Below are positions 1-7,107 of a stretch of DNA of 64,000 nucleotides, one piece after another. The translations under genes and the position numbers were made by a program. Under the pieces are notes generated by a model. That model did no database searches, was not told where the DNA came from, and saw only the letters and a list, made by a program, of their open reading frames with translations. Each line of letters begins with the position of its first letter. Positions within the stretch are counted from its first letter, which is position 1. The stretch lies in assembly GCF_018614575.1 (NCBI RefSeq), contig NZ_JAGGOJ010000005.1, positions 1-64,000 on the forward strand. Direction: 5' to 3'. Source of the DNA: Streptomyces sp. ISL-10. Lineage in GTDB: Bacteria; Actinomycetota; Actinomycetes; Streptomycetales; Streptomycetaceae.

Positions 1-29
1 CCCCGCCCCCGCCTCCCGCACACCGGAAG

Positions 30-1244
30 TCAGGCGACGGGCTCAGCGGCGGACTGCCGCGCGGACGGCGCGAAGAGTCCGGCCCGTTCGGCGGCGGCCT
101 CGCGCAGCCGGTGGACCGGGCCGAACAGCAGCTCGTCGGCCGCGGCCCGCTTGAGGTACAGATGGGCCTCGTGCTCCCACGTGAAGCCGATACCGCCGTG
201 CAGCTGCACGGCCTCGCCCGCCACCGCGCGCAGCGACCGGAGGCACTGAGCGAGCGCGAGCGGACCCGCCGCCGGTTCGCGGGCCGCGTGGTACGCCGCC
301 GAACGGGCCGCCCGGACGTGCACATACGCATCGGCCAATCGGTGCTTGACCGCCTGGAACGAGCCGATCGGCCTCCCGAACTGCTCGCGTGTCGTGACGT
401 GGGCGACGGTCCGCTCCAGCGCGCTCGCGGCAGCGCCCGCCGCCTCGGCCGCCAGCAGCACGGCCGCCTGCCTGCCGACCGCCGCAAGCGCGTCCGCCAC
501 TGCGGTGGCTTCGTCCTCGCCGAGCAGCTCGGCCGCGCAGTCGCGCAGTTCGATACGCGCCTGGGGCCTGGTCTCGTCGAGCGTCGCCTGCCGGGTCCGG
601 GTCGCACCGGCCGCCTCCGGATGCACCAGGAACAGCAGCGTACGGCTCCGGGGGAAGCCGCCCGTGTGCGCGCCGACCAGGAGCAGGCCGGCGCTGTGGC
701 CGTCCAGGACCTGGTCGGCCTCCCCGTACAGCAGCCAGCCTCCGTCGCCCGCGGGCCGGGCCTGGACGCCTCCCGCACGCCCTCCCCCGGCCCATGCGCC
801 GCCTGAGGCACCGCCCGGAGTCACGCCGCAGGTCAGGGCGAGCGCGGTGGCGAGGGCAGTGCCCGGTACGGCGAAGGCACAGGTCAGCGAGCCGTCGGCG
901 ATGCGCGGCAGGAGCCGTTGACGCTGGCCGGGGGTGCCGAGGGCGGTGATCAGCGGCGCCGCGAGCCCGGCGGTGGCCAGCAGCGGGGACGGAAGCAGCA
1001 CCCGGCCCGTCTCCTCGCAGGCGAGGGCGAGTTCGGTGAGCGTGCAGCCCGTGCCGCCGTACGCGGTGGGCAGCGCGAGGCCCGGCAGGCCGATGCCGCC
1101 GGCGAGCCGCGCCCACAGCTCTGTGTCGTATCCAGCCCCGGTGAGGACGGCGGACCGGACGTCCCCGGGGGCGCAGCGTTTGGCGAGCAGGTCGCGCAGG
1201 GTGCGGCGGATGTCGTCCTGCTCGGCGGTGAAGGCGGCGTCCAT
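30..1244 (-). CDS. acyl-CoA dehydrogenase family protein (FadE, beta-subunit-like)
   Basis: A flavin-dependent acyl-CoA dehydrogenase, expected to introduce an alpha-beta double bond into an acyl-CoA. The N-terminal helical domain is followed by a Gly/Ala-rich stretch in the middle domain (about residues 145-180) and a C-terminal domain with FGRPIGSFQAVKHRLAD and LHGGIGFTWEHEAHLYLKRA. That ending is typical of the FadE subunits that form alpha2-beta2 heterotetramers; the usual catalytic YEGT segment is absent, so it may need a partner subunit. The ATG at 1244 is preferred over an upstream in-frame ATG because GGAGGAG lies about 8 nt before it and the protein then begins in the normal way (MDAAFTAEQDD). 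The island operator at 1273-1285 lies 28 nt upstream. The partner is unknown; the large subunits at 15587 or 20512, or one outside the window, are possible. Family is certain, substrate is not. Confidence 0.9.
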   Translation of the reverse strand: MDAAFTAEQDDIRRTLRDLLAKRCAPGDVRSAVLTGAGYDTELWARLAGGIGLPGLALPTAYGGTGCTLTELALACEETGRVLLPSPLLATAGLAAPLITALGTPGQRQRLLPRIADGSLTCAFAVPGTALATALALTCGVTPGGASGGAWAGGGRAGGVQARPAGDGGWLLYGEADQVLDGHSAGLLLVGAHTGGFPRSRTLLFLVHPEAAGATRTRQATLDETRPQARIELRDCAAELLGEDEATAVADALAAVGRQAAVLLAAEAAGAAASALERTVAHVTTREQFGRPIGSFQAVKHRLADAYVHVRAARSAAYHAAREPAAGPLALAQCLRSLRAVAGEAVQLHGGIGFTWEHEAHLYLKRAAADELLFGPVHRLREAAAERAGLFAPSARQSAAEPVA

Positions 1245-1272
1245 CCGGCGGGCTCCTCCCACGGACCTGATC

Positions 1273-1285
1273 TGACGAGGCGTCA
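1273..1285. promoter_or_regulatory. island operator, copy 1 (TGACG-AGG-CGTCA)
   Basis: Perfect inverted repeat with 5-bp arms and 3-bp spacer, with an outer ACCT/AGGT extension. It lies 28 nt upstream of the acyl-CoA dehydrogenase start at 1244. The same palindrome recurs at the other catabolic promoters of the first 23 kb, so a shared repressor is inferred. Confidence 0.65.
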
Positions 1286-1331
1286 TGTTAGGTCGGCCGC
1301 CGCGAGATTCCCAGGGGCGGGAGCGGTGCGG

Positions 1332-1703
1332 TCAGCAGGCCGTGCCGGGCGCCGCGGCGGTGGCCCGCAGCAGGTCCCGCACGAGGCCGAAGTCGATCCG
1401 CTCCATACGCCTGAAGCGCAGGCAGCCCTCGCCCATGTCCTGCCCGGTCAGCCGGGTGTCGAAGGCCTCGCGCACGTCGGGGCGCATCGGACAGAAGGAC
1501 ACGTACTGCTTCTGCACGGCGAAGGCGATCTCCGGCTCCGCGCCCGGTCGGCGATAGGCGGGCATGCCGTACGCCATGACCTCCTCGTAGCCCGTCAGCT
1601 CCAGCCGGCACAGCTCCCGGATGCGGACGAGTGCGGTGAGCCGGTCGGGGTCCGCCACCTCCTCCAGGTAGGCGTCGACGGCCGCGGAACTGCTCGAGAC
1701 CAT
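1332..1703 (-). CDS. DUF1801/YdhG-like small protein
   Basis: A 123-aa cytoplasmic protein. The sequence runs VDAYLEEV near the N-terminus, YGMPAYRR at about residues 45-52, FAVQKQYVSFCPM at 61-73 and a basic FRRMERIDF segment near the C-terminus. This pattern fits the iron-chaperone-fold DUF1801 family, whose biochemical role is poorly known. The ATG at 1703 is chosen because family members start just before the VDAYL helix and AGGGTG lies upstream; a much longer in-frame extension is low-complexity and reads antisense to the thiolase-like gene. It is divergent from that gene across only 33 bp, which contain the island operator at 1719-1731, so the two are probably co-regulated. Function in the island is unknown. 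Confidence 0.75.
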   Translation of the reverse strand: MVSSSSAAVDAYLEEVADPDRLTALVRIRELCRLELTGYEEVMAYGMPAYRRPGAEPEIAFAVQKQYVSFCPMRPDVREAFDTRLTGQDMGEGCLRFRRMERIDFGLVRDLLRATAAAPGTAC

Positions 1704-1718
1704 ACGGGTCACCCTTTC

Positions 1719-1731
1719 TGATGTACCGTCA
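1719..1731. promoter_or_regulatory. island operator, copy 2 (TGATG-TAC-CGTCA)
   Basis: Palindrome embedded in TCTGATGTACCGTCAGA (1717-1733), between the divergent genes at 1703 and 1737. It ends only 5 nt before the ATG at 1737, where it would overlap the -10 region of a leaderless promoter. Confidence 0.65.
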
Positions 1732-1736
1732 GATAC

Positions 1737-2945
1737 ATGCCTTCCACTCCGAGCACGGTACGCAGCGCACCCGCGCGCATCCGCACGCCGCGCAAGGTCG
1801 CCGTCGTCGGCACAGCACTCTCGGACTGCGGCCGTGTCGACGGCCCCACTCCTTACACCCTGCACGCACAGGCCGCCCGGCGCGCGCTCGCCGACTCCGG
1901 CCTCGACCGGTCCGTCGTCGACGGCCTGTGCTCGGCCGGCCTGGGCGCGCTCGCCCCGATCGACGTCGCGGAGTACCTGGGCCTGCGCCCCACCTGGGTG
2001 GACTCCACGGCCGTCGGCGGCGCCACCTGGGAGGTCATGGCCGCGCACGCGGCCGACGCGATCGCCGCGGGGCACGCGAACGCGGTCCTCCTCGTGTACG
2101 GATCCACCGCCCGCGCCGACATCAGGGCCGGGCGCCGCACCTCCGACCTCTCCTTCGGCGCACGCGGCCCGATGCAGTTCGAGGTGCCGTACGGGCACAC
2201 GCTGATCGCCAAGTACGCGATGGCCGCCCGCCGCCATATGCACCAGTACGGCACGACCCTGGAACAGCTCGCGGAGGTCGCCGTCCAGGCCCGGGCGAAC
2301 GCTGCCGCGAACCCCGACGCCATGTTCCGCGAGCCGATCACGGTGGACGACGTACTGGGCGGGCCGGTGATCGCGGACCCGTTCACCAAGCTGCACTGCT
2401 GCATCCGCAGCGACGGAGGCTGCGCGGTCCTGCTGGCCGCGGAGGAGTACGTACCGGACACCGCGAAGGAGCCCGTGTGGATCCTCGGCACCGGTGAGCA
2501 CGTCTCGCACACCACGATGTCGGAATGGGACGACTTCACCGTCTCGCCCGCGGCCGTCAGCGGCCGGCTCGCCTTCGAGCGGGCCGGGGTGCGGCCCGAC
2601 GAGATCGACATCGCCGAGATCTACGACGCCTTCACGTACATGACGCTGGTGACCCTGGAGGACCTGGGCTTCTGCGCGAAGGGCGAGGGTGGCGCGTTCG
2701 TCGGGAAGGGCCGGCTGCTGCGGGACGGGGAACTGCCGGTGAACACGGACGGCGGCGGTCTCTCGGCGTGCCACCCGGGGATGCGCGGCCTGTTCCTGCT
2801 GGTGGAGGCGGCCCGCCAACTGCGCGGCGAGGCGGGCGCGCACCAGGTGCGCCGCGCGGACGGCCGCCTGCCGAGCCTGGCGGTGGCGTCGGGGACGGGC
2901 GGGTGGTTCTGCTCGTCGGGGACGGTGGTGCTGGGGCGGGGCTGA
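1737..2945 (+). CDS. SCP2-thiolase-like lipid-transfer protein (possible Ltp2-type aldolase)
   Basis: A 402-aa thiolase-superfamily protein of the lipid-transfer-protein branch. The N-terminal half has KVAVVGTALSDCGR, and the position of the thiolase nucleophile reads STAVGGATWEVMAAHAAD with no Cys. The C-terminal half has EIYDAFTYMTLVTLEDLGF and GGGLSACHPGMRG. Proteins of this type without the nucleophilic Cys include Ltp2, a retro-aldolase acting on steroid side-chain 17-hydroxy acyl-CoAs together with a DUF35 partner; a DUF35 protein is encoded at 4603-4998. Inferred role is C-C cleavage of a beta-hydroxyacyl-CoA rather than a classical thiolase. The ATG at 1737 has no Shine-Dalgarno and begins 5 nt after the operator, which suggests a leaderless mRNA. 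Class is clear; reaction is inference. Confidence 0.85.
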   Translation: MPSTPSTVRSAPARIRTPRKVAVVGTALSDCGRVDGPTPYTLHAQAARRALADSGLDRSVVDGLCSAGLGALAPIDVAEYLGLRPTWVDSTAVGGATWEVMAAHAADAIAAGHANAVLLVYGSTARADIRAGRRTSDLSFGARGPMQFEVPYGHTLIAKYAMAARRHMHQYGTTLEQLAEVAVQARANAAANPDAMFREPITVDDVLGGPVIADPFTKLHCCIRSDGGCAVLLAAEEYVPDTAKEPVWILGTGEHVSHTTMSEWDDFTVSPAAVSGRLAFERAGVRPDEIDIAEIYDAFTYMTLVTLEDLGFCAKGEGGAFVGKGRLLRDGELPVNTDGGGLSACHPGMRGLFLLVEAARQLRGEAGAHQVRRADGRLPSLAVASGTGGWFCSSGTVVLGRG

Positions 2946-3043
2946 CGGCACCCGGACGGGGGCCGCAGGACGGCCGTCTCGGACTCCCGGGCCGCAGGTC
3001 CCGCCCGGCCGCCGGGCCGCACGACCTAGCGGGATGCCCCCGG

Positions 3044-3085
3044 CCGTCGCGGAATGCCAGGCCGCCGTCGCGGAATGCCAGGCCG
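3044..3085. repeat. 21-bp tandem duplication
   Basis: Two exact consecutive copies of a 21-bp unit (core GTCGCGGAATGCCAGGCCG) in the 162-bp space between the convergent thiolase-like and TetR genes. This is one of several short tandem repeats seen at gene 3' ends in the window. Confidence 0.8.
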
Positions 3086-3107
3086 CCGGGCCGTCCGGCC
3101 GCAGGGG

Positions 3108-3689
3108 CTACGCCCCGTCCTCCGGCACCACCCGCCGCACCAGCTCCTCCACCAGATCCCCCGCCTCCTGCTCCGGGAAGACGTCCGGCAGGGTGAGGCG
3201 CTCCACCACCAGCCAGTTCGCCGCGAGGTAGATCATCTTCACGGCGGCCGCATCGCCCGGCAGGCCCGCCGCCAGGTGGGCCTCGACGTTGTGCGCGACG
3301 TCCTCGCCCACCCGCGCCGTGAGCACCGCGCGCAGTTCGGGCCGGCGGGTCGCCTCCAGGCGCAGTTCGAGCAGGGCCAGGTAGCCCGTGCGGAAGGCCG
3401 TGACGCGTTCGACCACCTCGCGCACCAGTTGCGCCGTGCGCGCGCGGGTCGCCGGGCCCGTGGCCATGGCCCGCATCGTGTCCTCGTCCGGGCGCAACCG
3501 TTCGTAGATACGGGCTCCGGCCTGGTTGAGCAGGTCGTCGCGGTTGGCGAAGTAGTTGGAGGCCGTCCCCTTGGGGACCTCCGCTTCCGCGTCGACGGCA
3601 CGGAACGTCAGGCCGCGCGCCCCCTCGCGGGCCAGGACCTCGATCGCGGCGTCGACGAGCGCCGCGCGCCGGGCCAGGTTCTGCCTCAT
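3108..3689 (-). CDS. TetR/AcrR family regulator (candidate repressor of the catabolic island)
   Basis: A 193-aa TetR-type repressor. The N-terminal helix-turn-helix covers about residues 8-50 (LVDAAIEVLAREG, then FRAVDAEAEVPKGTASNYF with the typical recognition-helix TxxxYF). The rest is a helical ligand-binding domain of family-typical length. ATG at 3689 is preceded by GAGGAG at good spacing. It is the only TetR gene in the first 24 kb and lies among genes whose promoters share the TGACG-N3-CGTCA palindrome, so it is the best candidate for the repressor, released by an acyl-CoA or pathway intermediate. Against this, its own promoter (3690-3762) contains no obvious copy of the palindrome, so it may instead control only the divergent PPOX gene. 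Family assignment is firm; target assignment is inference. Confidence 0.9.
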   Translation of the reverse strand: MRQNLARRAALVDAAIEVLAREGARGLTFRAVDAEAEVPKGTASNYFANRDDLLNQAGARIYERLRPDEDTMRAMATGPATRARTAQLVREVVERVTAFRTGYLALLELRLEATRRPELRAVLTARVGEDVAHNVEAHLAAGLPGDAAAVKMIYLAANWLVVERLTLPDVFPEQEAGDLVEELVRRVVPEDGA

Positions 3690-3762
3690 CCGTACTCCTC
3701 GGTCACCGACACCGAACCACTCCAAGCGTAGTGAGACTTCCCCTTGCCTGTTGAATGAGCCC

Positions 3763-4491
3763 ATGAGCGACGACCACGCCACCGCCGGCACCACCGACAA
3801 AGCCACGGACCAGGCGACCGACCGGGCCGCCGGACAGGAGGCGTTCCGGGCGCTTCTGCGTGCGCAGCGGGTGTGGGACGTGCCGTCCCTGCCCTCGTTC
3901 GACCCGGACGCGGCGCCGGCGACGCCGCTGGAGCTGTTCCACCGGTGGTTCGCGGAGGCCGTCGAGGCCGGGCAGTGCGAACCGCACACCATGACGCTGG
4001 CGACCGTGGACGAGGAGGGGCGCCCGGATCTGCGGACGCTGATGCTGCACGACGCCGACGAGCGCGGCTGGCACTTCGCCTCGCACTCCACCAGCGCGAA
4101 GGGCCGCCAGCTGGCCGCCCGCCCGGAGGCCGCGCTCGGGTTCTACTGGCCCACGCAGGCGCGCCAGATCAGGGTGCGTGGCCCGGTCGTCACCGGTTCC
4201 GCCACGGAGGGCCTGGCGGACCTCCATGCGCGTTCGACGGGGGCGCTCGCGGCGGCGCTGACCGGGCGCCAGAGCGAACCGCTGCCCTCGCAGGCCGCAT
4301 TGGCCGAGGCGTCGCAGGCGGCCTGGGAGCGGGCCCAGGCGGAGCCGGAAGCACCCGCGCCGACGTGGACGCTGTACGTACTGCGGCCGCTGGAGGTCGA
4401 GTTCTTCCAGGGGGACGTCCGGCGCAGGCACGTACGGCTGCGGTACCGGCACACGGCGGGCGGCTGGCAGCGACAGCTGCTCTGGCCGTGA
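3763..4491 (+). CDS. pyridoxamine 5'-phosphate oxidase family flavoprotein
   Basis: A 242-aa FMN-binding split-barrel protein related to PdxH. It shows the PdxH-like order: a PLELFHRWFAEAVEAG helix, TMTLATVDEEGRPDLRTLML (strand pair with FMN-contacting Arg), a SHSTSAKGRQL turn, RQIRVRGPVV, and a C-terminal domain ending RYRHTAGGWQRQLLWP, close to the C-terminal RxxxGW...RLAP of PdxH. A true pdxH is present at 53595-54356, so this copy is probably a paralogue with another substrate. It starts with an acidic, Thr/Ala-rich extension of about 25 residues. It is divergent from the TetR gene (73-bp gap), a common arrangement for a regulator and its target. Specific reaction unknown. Confidence 0.8.
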   Translation: MSDDHATAGTTDKATDQATDRAAGQEAFRALLRAQRVWDVPSLPSFDPDAAPATPLELFHRWFAEAVEAGQCEPHTMTLATVDEEGRPDLRTLMLHDADERGWHFASHSTSAKGRQLAARPEAALGFYWPTQARQIRVRGPVVTGSATEGLADLHARSTGALAAALTGRQSEPLPSQAALAEASQAAWERAQAEPEAPAPTWTLYVLRPLEVEFFQGDVRRRHVRLRYRHTAGGWQRQLLWP

Positions 4492-4607
4492 GCGTCAGGC
4501 CGGGCAGAAGACCGTGAGCGTCAGGGGCCGGGCGGGAGGCCGTGAGCGTCAGGGGCCGGGCGGGAGGCCGTGAGCGTCAGGCGGTGCCGAAACCAGTGAG
4601 CGTCAGG
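4488..4607. repeat. five-copy tandem repeat derived from a gene 3' end
   Basis: GTGAGCGTCAGG occurs at 4488, 4514, 4542, 4570 and 4596, spaced 26-28 bp, with variants of CCGGGCGGGAGGCC between copies. The last copy overlaps the stop codon and final codons of the DUF35 gene on the minus strand, and the first overlaps the stop codon of the PPOX gene. The array looks like stepwise duplication of the DUF35 gene's 3' end. Confidence 0.85.
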
Positions 4608-4998
4608 CCGGGCGGAAGACCGGCACCGTGACGCCGTCCTCCCCTGTGCGGAACGCGACGACCAGACGCATTCCGACGGCGAGGTCCGCCGCCGCGCAGT
4701 CGACGACCTCGGTCATCATCCGCGGCCCTTCGGCCAGTTCCACGAGGGCGGCCGTGTACGGGACGCGGTCGCCGAACGGCGGCAGGTCGTTGCGATGGAC
4801 GACGGACCACGTGTAGAGCGTGGCTCGCCCGCCGGCCCGCTGCCAGCCGACGTCCTCGCTCCAGCAGTACGGGCAGAACTCGCGCGGGTAGTGGTGCGCC
4901 CTGCCGCAGTCGTGGCAGCGGCGGATCAGCAGGCCGCCGCCCGCGGCCGCCTCCCAGAAGGGACGGGTGAAGTCGTCGACGGCGGGAGTGGCGGTCAC
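4603..4998 (-). CDS. Zn-ribbon/OB-fold DUF35 protein, acyl-CoA partner protein
   Basis: A 131-aa DUF35 protein: N-terminal helix (DDFTRPFWEAAAGG), a zinc ribbon with CHDC and CPYC (about residues 29-45), then an OB-fold with LYTWSVVHR and VPYTAALVEL. Such proteins form complexes with SCP2-thiolase-like proteins (for example ChsH2 or Ltp2 partners) and bind the acyl-CoA. The likely partner here is the thiolase-like protein at 1737-2945. The GTG start at 4998 overlaps the TGA of the upstream DoxX gene (GTGA), so the two are translationally coupled and read from the operator at 5473. A longer in-frame reading upstream is antisense shadow. The end of the gene has been tandemly duplicated downstream (4488-4607). 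Confidence 0.85.
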   Translation of the reverse strand: MTATPAVDDFTRPFWEAAAGGGLLIRRCHDCGRAHHYPREFCPYCWSEDVGWQRAGGRATLYTWSVVHRNDLPPFGDRVPYTAALVELAEGPRMMTEVVDCAAADLAVGMRLVVAFRTGEDGVTVPVFRPA

Positions 4999-5447
4999 GG
5001 GAGGAGTCCGATGGCGTGGTCGAGGGACCAGGTCTGCCAGGACATGGCGAAGAGGGCGACGACGGAGATGAGCGCCATCATGGCGTTCTGCCCCTGTTCC
5101 GCCCAGTCGTGGATCATCAGCACGAGATACAGCAGATTGAGCAGAAGCCCGCCGACGAGGGCGACAGGGGTGAGGAAGCCGGCGATCAGGCCGAGGCCGA
5201 GGGCGAGTTCGGCGTACACCACGAGGTACGCCATCAGCCTGTGGCGGGGGGCGACGACCCGCTCGAAGCCGGTGCGCACCACCTGCCAGCGGTGCTCCCG
5301 CGCGACCCCGGCGGCCCATGCGATTCCGGTGCCGCGCTCGAACCAGCCCTTCCTGTCCTTGTGGCGCCAGCTCTCCAGCCACCACAGACCGAGGCCGATG
5401 CGCAGGACGGCGACCCATTCGGCGCCCGTGAGCCAGACGGTCCGCAT
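4995..5447 (-). CDS. DoxX family integral membrane protein
   Basis: A 150-aa membrane protein with the DoxX/DoxD pattern: an amphipathic N-terminus with a first membrane segment (about residues 11-24, VLRIGLGLWWLESW), a helix cluster around 72-105 (YLVVYAELALGLGLIAGFLT and ALVGGLLLNLLYLVLM) and a final segment near 123-136. DoxX proteins are linked to membrane redox functions, and homologues often accompany oxidoreductase or lipid-catabolic genes. The ATG at 5447 has GAGAGGGGG upstream. It is first in a two-gene unit with DUF35 and is divergent from the flavin monooxygenase across the operator at 5473-5485. What it transports or reduces is unknown. Confidence 0.85.
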   Translation of the reverse strand: MRTVWLTGAEWVAVLRIGLGLWWLESWRHKDRKGWFERGTGIAWAAGVAREHRWQVVRTGFERVVAPRHRLMAYLVVYAELALGLGLIAGFLTPVALVGGLLLNLLYLVLMIHDWAEQGQNAMMALISVVALFAMSWQTWSLDHAIGLLP

Positions 5448-5472
5448 GGCCGTCCCCCTCTCCCAGACAATC

Positions 5473-5485
5473 TGACGCTATGTCA
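5473..5485. promoter_or_regulatory. island operator, copy 3 (TGACG-CTA-TGTCA)
   Basis: Near-perfect copy of the palindrome between the divergent DoxX (5447) and flavin monooxygenase (5600) starts. The 16 bases CTGACGCTATGTCAGT are the same as those at the first operator before 7108. Confidence 0.65.
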
Positions 5486-5599
5486 GTTCAGCGGAGGAAA
5501 CCCGTCTGCGCAAGAGGTTCACAGGCGTGACCCATTCGCAACCGAACGAGCTCTTGACTGAGACCCATCAAGAAAGCGGAGGTTCTACGCTCACCGTTC

Positions 5600-6787
5600 A
5601 TGGCCGACGAAACAGGCAGGATCAAGGGCATCGACCGCACGGACGATCGGCCCGTCTACATCGTCGGCGGCGGCCCGGGCGGTCTCGCAGCGGCGGCGGC
5701 GCTGCGCGGACGGGGCGTACGGGCCGTGATACTGGAGAAGTCCGGTTCCGTCGGCGCGTCCTGGCGCGGGCACTACGACCGCCTGCACCTGAACACCACG
5801 CGCACCCTGTCCGGGCTGCCGGGCCTCGCGATACCGCGCTCGTTCGGGCGCTGGGTCGCGCGCGACGACCTGATCCGCTATCTGGACACGTACGCCGAGC
5901 ACCACGAGCTCGAGATCGTCACGGGCGTCGAGGTGTCCCGGATCGAGCGGGCGGGTGCGCACTGGTTGCTGCGGGCGAGCGGGGGCCGAGAGCTCACGGG
6001 CCGCGCGGTCGTGGTCGCCACCGGGTACAACCACACGCCGCACATACCCGAGTGGCCAGGCGCGGACGGATACGGCGACGGGCTGGTGCACGCCTCGCGG
6101 TACCGCAACGCCGCGCCCTACACGGGCCAGGACGTCCTGGTCGTGGGCGCGGGCAACACCGGGGCGGAGATCGCGGTCGACCTGGCGGAGGGCGGCGCGG
6201 CCCGGGTCCGCCTCGCGATCCGTACGGTCCCGCACATCGTGCGCCGCTCCACGGCGGGCTGGCCGGCGCAGCGTTCGGGCATCCTCGTACGCCGCCTGCC
6301 CGTACGACTGGTGGACCTGGGGGCCGGGCTGCTGTGCCGGCTGACCGTGCCCGACCTCTCCGAGAAGGGGCTGCCGCGCCCGGACACGGGCTTGTACGCG
6401 CGGGCGCGGGACGGCGCGGTCCCGGTCCAGGACATGGGCCTGATCGACGCGGTCCGCTCCGGCCGGGTCGAGGTGGTCGCGGCGGTGGAGTCGTTCGACG
6501 GCCCGAAGGTGGTCCTCGCGGACGGCACCCGGTTGGCACCGGACGCGGTGATCGCCGCGACTGGCTACCGCCGCGGCCTGGAGGACCTGGTCGGCCACCT
6601 CGGCGTGCTGGACGTCACCGGCCGCCCACTGGTGCGGGGCGGACGGTGCCCGGCGGGTGCGCCGGGCCTGTACTTCACGGGCTTCACGAACCCGATAGGC
6701 GGGATGCTGCGGGAGCTGTCGAAGGACGCGGCCCGGATCGCGCGATCGATTGCCCGAGCCCGGGCTCGGGCGTCACGGGCCGGGTGA
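5600..6787 (+). CDS. FAD-dependent monooxygenase (FMO/Baeyer-Villiger type)
   Basis: A 395-aa two-dinucleotide-fold flavoprotein. An FAD motif GGGPGG lies near residues 23-28, an NADPH motif GAGNTG near 183, and ATGY motifs near 138 and 319. Between the folds GLVHASRYR resembles the FMO fingerprint rather than the strict FxGxxxHxxxW of Baeyer-Villiger enzymes. It would hydroxylate or oxygenate a substrate with NADPH and O2 in the cytoplasm. Length is that of the short YUCCA-like FMOs. The ATG at 5600 has only a distant purine-rich GCGGAGG (18 nt upstream), so expression may be weak or the start may be leaderless. It is divergent from the DoxX-DUF35 unit and shares the operator at 5473. The 3' end carries a perfect 20-bp palindrome (6752-6771) inside the coding sequence. 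Confidence 0.88.
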   Translation: MADETGRIKGIDRTDDRPVYIVGGGPGGLAAAAALRGRGVRAVILEKSGSVGASWRGHYDRLHLNTTRTLSGLPGLAIPRSFGRWVARDDLIRYLDTYAEHHELEIVTGVEVSRIERAGAHWLLRASGGRELTGRAVVVATGYNHTPHIPEWPGADGYGDGLVHASRYRNAAPYTGQDVLVVGAGNTGAEIAVDLAEGGAARVRLAIRTVPHIVRRSTAGWPAQRSGILVRRLPVRLVDLGAGLLCRLTVPDLSEKGLPRPDTGLYARARDGAVPVQDMGLIDAVRSGRVEVVAAVESFDGPKVVLADGTRLAPDAVIAATGYRRGLEDLVGHLGVLDVTGRPLVRGGRCPAGAPGLYFTGFTNPIGGMLRELSKDAARIARSIARARARASRAG

Positions 6788-7020
6788 CGCCCGGGCGGTG
6801 GACGCCCGGCGCTCACCGTCGCCCGCGCGAAGCGACGCCGACGCCTATGCCGACGCCTATGCCGACAGCACTGAACGCGCCTGCCGCGGACGCGCATCCG
6901 GTGCCACGACTCCTGCCCGTCCGCCGTACGCCGCAGGTGCCGTGCCGTACGCCGCACGCTCTCCACCGCCGTACGCCCCATGTGCCGCCCGCCGCACACT
7001 TTGCCTGCGGGACGGGTTCC

Positions 7021-7033
7021 TGACGCTATGTCA
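7021..7033. promoter_or_regulatory. island operator, copy 4 (TGACG-CTA-TGTCA)
   Basis: First of two operators in tandem upstream of the acyl-CoA synthetase/enoyl-CoA hydratase unit. Its core is identical to the copy at 5473-5485. Confidence 0.65.
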
Positions 7034-7044
7034 GTTCGCTAATC

Positions 7045-7057
7045 TGACTCTGCGTCA
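7045..7057. promoter_or_regulatory. island operator, copy 5 (TGACT-CTG-CGTCA)
   Basis: Second tandem operator, exactly 24 bp centre-to-centre from the copy at 7021-7033, which puts two dimers on nearly the same DNA face (a little over two helical turns). It ends 50 nt before the ATG at 7108. Confidence 0.65.
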
Positions 7058-7107
7058 GTTAACGGGCCGACCCGGCCCGGTCCGTCGAGCGGGAGCGGGG
7101 ACCAGCG

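Larger units (their letters stand above)
6788..7107. other. 320-bp intergenic region with repeats and two operators
   Basis: No gene is seen here. The first part contains a GACGCCCGGGCGG-like repeat, copies of GCCGACGCCTAT (about 6839-6862) and CGTACGCC(G/C) motifs repeated through 6930-6980. The last part holds the two operators described separately and the promoter of the acyl-CoA synthetase gene. Confidence 0.7.

Noticed and set aside
43..1116. Long Arg/Ala/Gly-rich frames antisense to or overlapping real genes, here and at many other places
   Set aside because: Composition (Arg, Pro, Gly, Ala) and lack of family motifs show they are third-codon-position shadows of high-GC genes.
3690..3762. 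Copy of the island operator in the TetR/PPOX divergent promoter
   Set aside because: Only scattered GTCAC and TGAGAC fragments were found; no TGACG-N3-CGTCA arrangement, so autoregulation by this palindrome is not supported.
6752..6771. Perfect 20-bp palindrome GCCCGAGCCCGGGCTCGGGC as an operator or terminator
   Set aside because: It lies inside the coding end of the flavin monooxygenase (Ala-Arg repeats) and has no counterpart elsewhere; probably a by-product of GC-rich codons.
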